20,038 nucleotides of DNA from JACPGQ01 sp039798685. GTDB lineage: Bacteria; Patescibacteriota; Microgenomatia; Levybacterales; UBA12049. Below are positions 1 to 5,772 of the stretch, piece after piece. The position numbers were made by a program, and so were the translations under genes. Within the stretch, counting starts at the first letter, position 1; every line of letters begins with the position of its first letter. The DNA is taken from NCBI GenBank assembly GCA_039798685.1, contig JBDKFM010000020.1:1-20038 (forward strand), given 5' to 3'. Below the pieces are notes generated by a model, which was given only the letters and a program-made list of their open reading frames with translations, was not told the origin of the DNA and did not search any database.

Positions 1-185
1 TCGCACTTCTACTCATCATACGATCCGGCTATCAAATGATGACCTCAACAGGAAATCCTGAGGCGATTCAGGAGGCAAAAGAACGCATCACATCAGCCAT
101 TGTCGGTCTCCTCTTTATCATCTTCTCACTCGTCATCCTCCAGGTAATTGGCGTTGATATCCTCCAGATCTTCCCGAGCGTGTAA
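1..185 (+). CDS. VirB2/TrbC-like pilin-type protein, 5' end cut by window edge
   Basis: Reading frame 3 is open from the window edge to a TAA at 183-185 and gives about 60 C-terminal residues. They hold the end of one hydrophobic segment, a short polar loop with a T-S-T-G-N-P-E-A core followed by EAKERI, and a second hydrophobic segment (AIVGLLFIIFSLVILQVIG). The same layout (hydrophobic helix, S/T-G-G/N-D/P loop, A-K/R-x-R-I, hydrophobic helix) recurs in the next four genes, so this is the first visible member of a tandem family. VirB2/TrbC pilins are small two-helix membrane proteins that polymerise into conjugative pili. The match here is by topology and loop pattern only. The N-terminus and any signal peptide lie outside the window. 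Confidence 0.7.
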   Translation, partial: ALLLIIRSGYQMMTSTGNPEAIQEAKERITSAIVGLLFIIFSLVILQVIGVDILQIFPSV

Positions 186-193
186 CGCAATTC

Positions 194-223
194 TTGCCAA
201 AATACGCAAGAAAACACTATACT
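194..223 (+). promoter_or_regulatory. Sigma70-type promoter for the pilin gene at 230 (leaderless)
   Basis: TTGCCA (194-199), an 18-nt spacer, then TATACT (218-223). The ATG at 230 is 6 nt after the -10 hexamer, where transcription should begin. The in-frame ATG further upstream would start on the first base of this -35, which argues against it. Confidence 0.6.
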
Positions 224-229
224 CAACAC

Positions 230-556
230 ATGGCGCTCACAATCCCAAATGAAGGAGGCGATGTCACGATCGAGGGACCGGGTGGAATTCCGACAGGCAG
301 CTTCACGTCAGGACTTGGCAATACCATACTCGGCAACACCCTCAACGCCGCATTTGTCCTCGCTGCAATTTTGGTACTTTTTTATATGATCTGGGCGGGA
401 ATTCAGTGGATCATGTCGGGAGGCGACAAGCAAAAAATAGCAGCTGCCAGAAACAGAATCATCTACTCTGTTGTCGGCCTCCTCATCATCGCACTCGCCA
501 TCCCGATCGTAAATTTCTTTCTCACCTTCTTCAACGCCCCTCTTCTCAGAAGCTAA
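230..556 (+). CDS. VirB2/TrbC-like pilin-type membrane protein
   Basis: 108-aa protein starting MALTIPNEGG. A Gly/Pro/Thr-rich N-terminal stretch of about 35 residues is followed by a hydrophobic helix (AAFVLAAILVLFYMIWAGI), a polar loop with SGGDKQK and AAARNRI, and a second helix (VVGLLIIALAIPIVNFFLTF). This is the two-helix layout of VirB2/TrbC pilins, and the loop is close to those of the neighbouring paralogues. The open frame extends upstream to an ATG at 194, but the stretch 194-223 is a good promoter and ATG 230 sits at the expected transcription start, so 230 is preferred. There is no clear N-terminal signal peptide, unlike the next two paralogues. The protein probably sits in the cytoplasmic membrane as a pilus subunit or secretion-channel component. 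Family membership is inferred from pattern, not from a search. Confidence 0.7.
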   Translation: MALTIPNEGGDVTIEGPGGIPTGSFTSGLGNTILGNTLNAAFVLAAILVLFYMIWAGIQWIMSGGDKQKIAAARNRIIYSVVGLLIIALAIPIVNFFLTFFNAPLLRS

Positions 557-560
557 AGAG

Positions 561-589
561 TTGACTTACATACTCAATCTCCGTATGCT
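561..589 (+). promoter_or_regulatory. Sigma70-type promoter for the pilin gene at 596 (leaderless)
   Basis: TTGACT (561-566), a 17-nt spacer, then TATGCT (584-589). ATG 596 begins 7 nt after the last base of the -10, the usual position of transcription start. Confidence 0.7.
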
Positions 590-595
590 TGTCAG

Positions 596-1009
596 ATGGG
601 ACGCTTAGCAGCACTTCTCTCACTCTCCTTACTCTCGCTTCTACCTCTCCGACATGCATCAGCAGCCGGACTTGATAACTTTGACCCCTGTACGGACGCA
701 GGACTCGCGACTCTTTTTGCCGGATGCACAAATATCTCAATGGGAGTACTTCTTGGCAACCTCATCAACTTTATCTTCGTCGTCGCCGTATTCCTCTCGC
801 TTGGGTTTATCATCTTCGGCGGCATCAACTGGATCACATCGGCAGGTGACAGCGACAAAGTCGCAGCAGCCCGAAACCGAATCATCGCTGCAATCGTCGG
901 ACTGATCATCATCGTCCTCGCGTTCTATATCCTCAACACGCTTGTCTTGCCGTTTCTCGGCATAAATGGATTTCAAGGACTACAAATCACACCTCTCACA
1001 GGGTACTAA
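596..1009 (+). CDS. VirB2/TrbC-like pilin-type protein with signal peptide
   Basis: 137-aa protein. The N-terminus is a signal peptide (M-G-R, a Leu/Ser-rich core, then HASA-AG as likely cleavage site near residue 24). The mature part starts with a DPC...GC pair of cysteines that could form a disulfide. It continues with a membrane helix (LINFIFVVAVFLSLGFIIFGG), the family loop W-I-T-S-A-G-D-S-D-K-V plus AAARNRI, a second helix (AIVGLIIIVLAFYILNTLVL) and a conserved tail (LPFLGI, GLQITPLTG). It is strikingly similar along its whole length to the next gene, so the two arose by tandem duplication. It has its own promoter immediately upstream and no room for a leader or ribosome-binding site. 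A processed pilin-like subunit is the best reading. Confidence 0.75.
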   Translation: MGRLAALLSLSLLSLLPLRHASAAGLDNFDPCTDAGLATLFAGCTNISMGVLLGNLINFIFVVAVFLSLGFIIFGGINWITSAGDSDKVAAARNRIIAAIVGLIIIVLAFYILNTLVLPFLGINGFQGLQITPLTGY

Positions 1010-1300
1010 ATGACGAGAGTACAAATTCTCCCCATTTTAACTCTTGACAACAGCAGAAAAAGTTCTCTATGATGGATACAGAGTTCATGAAAAAATTTAT
1101 TCCTGCCATTACTCTACCACTCGCATCTCTCATCTCTCCTATCGCTGCGTTTGCTGCAGATCCAGTTGCACAACAAAATGGTACGGGAGAATTTGATCCT
1201 TGTGCGAGTGCTGATGCGGCAAGTGGAATTCTAGGTGCAGGATGCGGAGATACGACATTCGGAACAGTATTCGGCAACCTCATCAACTTCATCTTCGTCG
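755..1300 (+). repeat. Near-identical 28-nt direct repeat in two pilin paralogues
   Basis: GGCAACCTCATCAACTT occurs at 755-771 and 1273-1289. Including the next 11 bases the match is 27 of 28 (755-782 against 1273-1300). It encodes the start of the first membrane helix (GNLINFIFV) in the genes at 596 and 1087. The offset is 518 nt. Confidence 0.8.
1044..1073 (+). promoter_or_regulatory. Sigma70-type promoter for the pilin gene at 1087
   Basis: A perfect TTGACA (1044-1049), an 18-nt spacer, then TATGAT (1068-1073). The ATGs at 1069 and 1072 lie within the -10 and cannot be translated from this transcript. The next in-frame ATG, at 1087, is preceded by a leader of only about 6-7 nt. Confidence 0.7.
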
Positions 1301-1530
1301 CAGCAGTTATCATCGCACTTGGCTTTCTCATCTATGGCGGCGTCAGATGGATCACATCTGGAGGCGACAAAGGCGGTGTCGAGACAGCACGCAATACGAT
1401 TATCTCTGCAATTGTCGGATTAGTTGTCATAGTACTCGCCTACTTCATCCTAAATTCACTTGTTCTTCCGTTCCTCGGTATCGAAGGCGGATTCTCAGGT
1501 CTCCAGATCACACCTATTACGGGTAGCTAA
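1087..1530 (+). CDS. VirB2/TrbC-like pilin-type protein with signal peptide (paralogue)
   Basis: 147 aa when started at ATG 1087. This start gives a textbook signal peptide: M-K-K, a hydrophobic core and A-A-F-A followed by A-D-P. The longer start at 1069 lies inside the -10 box and adds an acidic residue before the signal. The mature region has a D-P-C...G-C pair, a membrane helix (LINFIFVAAVIIALGFLIYGG), the loop WITSGGDKGG plus ARNTI, a second helix (AIVGLVVIVLAYFILNSLVL) and the tail LPFLGIEGG with GLQITPITG. It is a close paralogue of the gene at 596, differing mostly in the N-terminal third. It is a probable pilin or pilin-like subunit exported by Sec and inserted in the membrane. Confidence 0.75.
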   Translation: MKKFIPAITLPLASLISPIAAFAADPVAQQNGTGEFDPCASADAASGILGAGCGDTTFGTVFGNLINFIFVAAVIIALGFLIYGGVRWITSGGDKGGVETARNTIISAIVGLVVIVLAYFILNSLVLPFLGIEGGFSGLQITPITGS

Positions 1531-1551
1531 TCTCCGCTTTTATTACTCAGC

Positions 1552-1580
1552 TTTACAACCGAGTTTTCTCTTGTTAGTAT
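1552..1580 (+). promoter_or_regulatory. Sigma70-type promoter for the gene at 1587 (leaderless)
   Basis: TTTACA (1552-1557), a 17-nt spacer, then TAGTAT (1575-1580). ATG 1587 is 7 nt after the last -10 base, so the transcript should begin at or next to the start codon. Confidence 0.65.
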
Positions 1581-1586
1581 TTTTAT

Positions 1587-2141
1587 ATGGAAGGATTCTG
1601 GTCTGAGTGTGCGTTTAACGGCGTCGCAACAATAGGGTGTATCCCCCTTCTTGTCGGACATCTCGTCAACTTCGCACTCACCGCAGCAGGTGCTGTCGCG
1701 GTCTTTTTCATCGTCTGGGGCGGATTTAAGTTTATACGATCTGGAGGAGACCCCAAACAGGTCGAGGGAGCACGACAGTCCATCACATATGCGATCATCG
1801 GCCTTGTCGTCGTACTTTTAGCATACTTCTTTATCTACTTCATCTCAGTCATCACAGGCGTTGAGTGTATACGCGTCTTCGGTTTTTCTCAATGCACCTC
1901 AGAAGACGCAGCGTCATCAGGTACGAGTGGCGTACAACCAGGTACAAGTGCAGTCACAACACCCCAAACAGGAGACCTGGGCTGCTTCTACGGCAACACA
2001 ACCCAAGCAGGAACTGTGTTTGAGGATAGATCATGTTATCCATTTGGAGACAATGACCCTGTCTCTGCACGACGATGGTTTAGAGGAGTCGGCGCAGCTG
2101 AAGAATGCAATAGTTACTGCGGAAGCCTCACAGTCCAATAA
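1587..2141 (+). CDS. VirB2/TrbC-like pilin-type protein with Cys-rich C-terminal extension
   Basis: 184 aa. Residues about 20-95 repeat the family fold: a helix (LVNFALTAAGAVAVFFIVWGG), the loop F-I-R-S-G-G-D-P-K-Q-V-E-G-A-R-Q-S-I, and a second helix (AIIGLVVVLLAYFFIYFISVI). It differs from its neighbours in lacking a classical signal peptide and in carrying an extra tail of about 85 residues. The tail has a Ser/Thr/Gly/Pro linker and then a compact segment containing several cysteines (DLGCFYG, RSCYPF, ECNSYC). With the N-terminal cysteines (EC, GC) and those after the second helix (VEC, SQC), the whole protein has nine, suggesting an extracytoplasmic, disulfide-stabilised domain. It could be a minor or tip subunit rather than the main pilin; that role is a guess from its unique tail and its last place in the series. 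Confidence 0.65.
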   Translation: MEGFWSECAFNGVATIGCIPLLVGHLVNFALTAAGAVAVFFIVWGGFKFIRSGGDPKQVEGARQSITYAIIGLVVVLLAYFFIYFISVITGVECIRVFGFSQCTSEDAASSGTSGVQPGTSAVTTPQTGDLGCFYGNTTQAGTVFEDRSCYPFGDNDPVSARRWFRGVGAAEECNSYCGSLTVQ

Positions 2142-2170
2142 TTGCACTCCTTTGTTTTTTCATTTAGTAT
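2142..2170 (+). promoter_or_regulatory. Sigma70-type promoter for the gene at 2179 (leaderless)
   Basis: TTGCAC (2142-2147), a 17-nt spacer, then TAGTAT (2165-2170). ATG 2179 is 9 nt after the last -10 base, so the leader would be 0-2 nt. The -10 and its A/T-rich flank closely resemble those at 1575. Confidence 0.6.
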
Positions 2171-2178
2171 AAAAATAT

Positions 2179-3609
2179 ATGGCTGAAGTTCCCACAGGCA
2201 TCGGAGAAGCTCCAAAACCTCCTAGAAATACGAGTGTAAAAGAGGCTGTAATTGCCGCACCGGGAAAAGGTCGCAAACGATTCACAAAACACGCACATTT
2301 TTGGAGAAATGAGAAGGGGATAGATAATGAGGCATTGAAAGGTCTCATGCCTGCAACCCGCGAACATCTCCTTCTTGATGAAAAATCATTGGCAAGAATC
2401 GAGGAGCCTCTTCGGCGTCCGTTTATAGAAACACAGCTCGTCGGGGTCAATGTCTTGAGAAATACCACGCGTCAATTTGAATCATTAAATGAGGCCGCAA
2501 TAGGAGGCGACAGAGCACAACTTGTCGGAAGACAGGTAAATCAACTTTTTCAGGCAGAAGAACGAAAGGTAAATTTCTCAGGTAGATTTACTGATAAATT
2601 TGAAAAAAATCCTCAGCCAATTGAGCTCAATGCAGGACAGACTACAGCGCCTGATGGCACAACTGTCTCTGGGCTTAAAATTGCACAACCGGATGGCAGT
2701 ACTTTCATTGCCCAACAAATACTCGGAAGAGACGGGGACAGCTTCCTCTGTCAAGTCATAGGTGAAAAAACTCCTGTTAAAATTCTCATGGCAGATGTGC
2801 TGAGATCTCAAATCATTCAGGAATCATCGGCCTTGTCCTCATTAATGTCCGGAGAAAAACAGGCAATCTTTGACACATACACCGGAGCGCTTCGGGACAT
2901 AACAACCGACACAAATCCACAAAAATCCTCCCCCACTCTTCATAGCGCAATTGGTACTGACAGGAGAGGATTTGACACTCGCCTCATATCAGTAGCTGAC
3001 TCAGAAGGCATGATTACAAGACAAGACTATATTGATGCAGCAAATAAAATTTCAGGCTACTCTACAGACACCGAACCGGATCCGACTGATGCAGATGCAC
3101 ATGCGAAATGGGATCATCGACAGCGACTGATGAGACATCTCAAACCGGATACAAACATTCTCGACGGAGCAACTGTGAGAGTTGTCCTTGAAGAACAGTT
3201 TGATCGCATGAGGACACACGCCCAAAATGAACGTGCAAATGCTACCGACGTAAACCGCAAAGAAAAGGAGGATCATCTCACAAAACTTGATGAGATCGGG
3301 AAAAACAGAGAGCTTCTTGTCTCAAATTTTGATGCGGTGCAAGCTGGAGCAATATATCCTGAGGATCTGCGAAAAGCCCGACAGGCATTTGCAGATGCGG
3401 ATGTACGAGAAGGTCCTCAAAAACTCATGGACCTTGTCCAACAAAATCTCATGCTTGGTAAACAAGTCGATCAGGAAAATCAACTCAGGGGTACACGGGT
3501 AAAAAAAACGTATAAAACAATGGCGACAATACTTCTCCTACTTGCAGGTGCTTCATACATGCTCTTCAATAAGGGTATGGGTGCCGGGGAAGAACGCGGC
3601 GGGTACTAA
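2179..3609 (+). CDS. Unknown 476-aa protein with C-terminal membrane anchor
   Basis: I do not recognise the family. The protein is hydrophilic and charged for about 445 residues, with many Lys/Arg/Asp/Glu/Gln and no signal peptide. It ends with one hydrophobic segment at about residues 447-465 (ATILLLLAGASYMLF) and a short Gly/Glu-rich tail. That is the topology of a tail-anchored protein with its bulk in the cytoplasm. A stretch around residues 345-430 (many R/K/E/Q with spaced L/M) is probably helical. It lies between the pilin-type genes and the PrgI/VirB4 genes, has its own leaderless-type promoter, and is followed by a 149-nt gap. The position suggests a cytoplasmic-face component of the secretion machine. 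No catalytic motif was seen, and there is no convincing Walker A. Confidence 0.75.
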   Translation: MAEVPTGIGEAPKPPRNTSVKEAVIAAPGKGRKRFTKHAHFWRNEKGIDNEALKGLMPATREHLLLDEKSLARIEEPLRRPFIETQLVGVNVLRNTTRQFESLNEAAIGGDRAQLVGRQVNQLFQAEERKVNFSGRFTDKFEKNPQPIELNAGQTTAPDGTTVSGLKIAQPDGSTFIAQQILGRDGDSFLCQVIGEKTPVKILMADVLRSQIIQESSALSSLMSGEKQAIFDTYTGALRDITTDTNPQKSSPTLHSAIGTDRRGFDTRLISVADSEGMITRQDYIDAANKISGYSTDTEPDPTDADAHAKWDHRQRLMRHLKPDTNILDGATVRVVLEEQFDRMRTHAQNERANATDVNRKEKEDHLTKLDEIGKNRELLVSNFDAVQAGAIYPEDLRKARQAFADADVREGPQKLMDLVQQNLMLGKQVDQENQLRGTRVKKTYKTMATILLLLAGASYMLFNKGMGAGEERGGY

Positions 3610-3684
3610 CAAATCCACACTCCTCCTTCATTTTTTTCACAGAAACGGCTGTCTTCTAACTACGTTTGACCCACTTTGATAACC

Positions 3685-3713
3685 TTGAATCACGATTTTT
3701 CACGTTATAGACT
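3685..3713 (+). promoter_or_regulatory. Possible promoter for the PrgI/VirB4 genes
   Basis: TTGAAT (3685-3690), a 17-nt spacer, then TAGACT (3708-3713), inside the 149-nt gap before the gene at 3759. It predicts a leader of about 39 nt, unlike the leaderless promoters nearby. Other -10-like hexamers exist in this A/T-rich gap, so the choice is weak. Confidence 0.3.
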
Positions 3714-3758
3714 GTGATATACAGAGAAATAGGCTCGTAGTAACTCTGTCAGAAGTGT

Positions 3759-5105
3759 ATGGAAAATCATCCTATCCCTCAGGACGTGACGGGATTTCAG
3801 TTTAAGCTCATCGGTGACATGACGATCAAGCAATTTGCCTTCGTTGCAGCCGGTGCTATCCTGGCATTTGTCATTTTTTATCTCCCGATTCCTTTCGGAG
3901 TGCGTCTCCCTCTCTGTGTCCTCTTCGCACTCTCCGGAGCAGGCTTGGCATTTGCGCCTATTGAGGGACGCCCCGCTGATCTTATGGCAGGATATTTTCT
4001 CAAAGCGCTTTTGACACCAAACCAATACGCATATCACAAGCTGGGAGGAAGCATTATGCTTTTCTCAATCCAGTCTCCGCAATACCAGGCGCATCCCACA
4101 ACACAAGCGCATCAAACTGTCTCTGAACGGGAACTTGCAAAAAACCAACAGCTTCAGACATATCTCCAATCAGTGCACCAAACCACTGCGTCACCACTTG
4201 ACCAAAAAGAGGCTCTATTTCTCCAGCACATACTCACACCCCAAACCTCCCAACCGACACCTCCAGTGCCGTCTCAGGGGGCGATAACTACCCCTCAAAT
4301 ACCGACTCCATCACCTACTCAAAATGCCGATGCGACACTAACTCCGCAACAGATGCAGGAAGAAGAGGCACACCTCTCGCTTGAAGCAGCATCAATAAAA
4401 TATGCACTCAATGAAGCCAAAGAGCACGAGGCAAAAGAGAAAGATGCAGCAAAGATAACCAGCACACATCAACAGGTACTCACCCTTGAAGACAAACTTC
4501 ACTCACTCCTTGCGCAAAAAGAAGCAATCGAAAAAGAGCTCAACGCACTCAAGGCAGCATCAGCGCCACTGACTCAACAACCGATTGACGCAGTTCCCTC
4601 ACAGGAACATGTTGTGCAATCACAACCAACCAACGATGTCGCAGAAAATGCTGCCGCACAACTCAATCCTGTAACCGAAGTACAGCAAGCCGCACCAGTT
4701 ACACCACTTGCGCGACCAGCTGCGCCTATCCCGACCCCCTCACCTACCGTCCGCAAGATCCCGGCAGACATGGCAAAATCAATCGGGCTTCCTCGTATGC
4801 CTGATGTGCCAAATCTTATTGTCGGCATCGTCAAGGATCCGAGAGGAAATATCCTACAAAACATCCTCGTTGAGGTAAAAGACAAGGATGGTATACCTGC
4901 CCGAGCGTTTCGCACAAACAGTCTCGGTCAATTTGCATCAGCAACACCACTCTCAAATGGTTCCTACACCATCGAATTTGAAGATCCAAAATTGCAGCAC
5001 AAATTCGACATCGTTGAGATCATTGCCCAAGGCGAAATCATGCTTCCGCTTGAAATTATTTCACACGATGAGCGGGAGGAATTACGAAAAGCGCTCTTTA
5101 ATTAA
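3759..5105 (+). CDS. PrgI-family membrane protein fused to coiled coil and carboxypeptidase-regulatory-like domain
   Basis: 448 aa. Residues 1-100 look like the PrgI family: a HPIPQDVTGFQFKLIGDMT start, two closely spaced membrane helices (FAFVAAGAILAFVIFYL; LPLCVLFALSGAGLAFAPI) and a tail containing LTPNQY. PrgI proteins sit next to VirB4 in Gram-positive and CPR conjugation-like systems and are VirB3-like inner-membrane parts. Canonical PrgI proteins are only about 110-150 aa. Here a Pro/Gln/Thr-rich linker follows, then a charged helical stretch at about residues 200-267 with a likely coiled coil, then a second Pro-rich linker. The C-terminal domain (about 350-448) has the look of a carboxypeptidase-regulatory-like beta sandwich (IVGIVKDPRGN, VEVKDKDG, RTNSLGQF, LSNGSYTIEFED). 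The TAA is 2 nt before the next ATG, indicating an operon with the TraC-like and VirB4 genes. Confidence 0.75.
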   Translation: MENHPIPQDVTGFQFKLIGDMTIKQFAFVAAGAILAFVIFYLPIPFGVRLPLCVLFALSGAGLAFAPIEGRPADLMAGYFLKALLTPNQYAYHKLGGSIMLFSIQSPQYQAHPTTQAHQTVSERELAKNQQLQTYLQSVHQTTASPLDQKEALFLQHILTPQTSQPTPPVPSQGAITTPQIPTPSPTQNADATLTPQQMQEEEAHLSLEAASIKYALNEAKEHEAKEKDAAKITSTHQQVLTLEDKLHSLLAQKEAIEKELNALKAASAPLTQQPIDAVPSQEHVVQSQPTNDVAENAAAQLNPVTEVQQAAPVTPLARPAAPIPTPSPTVRKIPADMAKSIGLPRMPDVPNLIVGIVKDPRGNILQNILVEVKDKDGIPARAFRTNSLGQFASATPLSNGSYTIEFEDPKLQHKFDIVEIIAQGEIMLPLEIISHDEREELRKALFN

Positions 5106-5107
5106 AT

Positions 5108-5770
5108 ATGGCAAAAGCTGCCCGGGTAAAAGCATCAACGCAACAATTTACTGAAGTTATCGACATCATCGACAATGTCGTCCTGCTCCAGGGTGGACTT
5201 GCCTGTGTAGTGATCAATGTGACAGCAAGTAATTTCGCCCTCCTCTCGAAAAAAGAGCAGGATGCAAAAATCTACGCATATGCATCACTTTTAAACTCGC
5301 TGAATTTCCCGATCCAGATCATCATCCGAAACCAGCTGGTCGATATCACCTCATACCTGAAATCACTTGAGGAACAAGAGAAAATGACAAAGAATGCCAT
5401 GCTCGCAAATCATATCCAGCAATACCGCGAATTCGTACACCAGATGATAAAGGTAAATATCGTCTTAAACAAAGAATTCTACATCGTGATCACCTACTCA
5501 TCACTCGAAGGTGGCGCAACAGGAGCAACACAGTCACTCAAAAAAGGTGAGCTGCAAAAACTTGCCTTTGCCGAACTTGCAAAAAAAGCACTGGAATCAA
5601 AATCAGAGTCTCTGCTCGGACAACTAAGACGCCTTGCGCTCGCAGCACGGATATTGGGCAAGGAGGAACTCGTCAAGCTTTACTACACCATCTATAACCA
5701 AGACAACATGGAGATCGCCGAAGCTGCTGCTGATCTCACAGTACCGATGGTAAAAACTGCTGAAAGGTAA
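5108..5770 (+). CDS. TraC-like / VirB4 N-terminal-like protein
   Basis: 220 aa, no membrane helix. Residues about 12-130 match the pattern at the N-terminus of Firmicutes-type VirB4/TraC proteins: an I-D-N-V-V-L-L-Q-G-G-L-A-C-V-V-I-N-V strand, N-F-A-L-L-S-K-K-E-Q-D, A-S-L-L-N-S-L-N-F-P-I-Q-I-I-I-R, D-I-T-S-Y-L, a helical stretch, then N-K-E-F-Y-I-V-I-T-Y. No P-loop is present. The VirB4 ATPase downstream has its own N-terminal domain, so this is a separate partner rather than a frameshifted half. Spacing is 2 nt on each side (stop at 5103-5105, next ATG 5773), implying translational coupling of the PrgI, TraC-like and VirB4 genes. It probably binds the VirB4 hexamer at the cytoplasmic face. 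The family name rests on motif memory. Confidence 0.7.
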   Translation: MAKAARVKASTQQFTEVIDIIDNVVLLQGGLACVVINVTASNFALLSKKEQDAKIYAYASLLNSLNFPIQIIIRNQLVDITSYLKSLEEQEKMTKNAMLANHIQQYREFVHQMIKVNIVLNKEFYIVITYSSLEGGATGATQSLKKGELQKLAFAELAKKALESKSESLLGQLRRLALAARILGKEELVKLYYTIYNQDNMEIAEAAADLTVPMVKTAER

Positions 5771-5772
5771 CT

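Noticed and set aside
1069..1086. Start of the third pilin paralogue at 1069 or 1072
   Set aside because: Both ATGs lie within the -10 hexamer TATGAT, and starting there puts an acidic stretch before the signal peptide.
1..2141. Type IV pilus (PilA/PilE) pilins
   Set aside because: No type III signal peptide (G followed by F-T/S-L-I-E) and two membrane helices instead of one; the pattern is VirB2/TrbC-like.
4574..4915. Minus-strand ORF opposite the PrgI-fusion gene
   Set aside because: Its open frame follows from codon bias of the opposing gene; low-complexity composition and no start signal.
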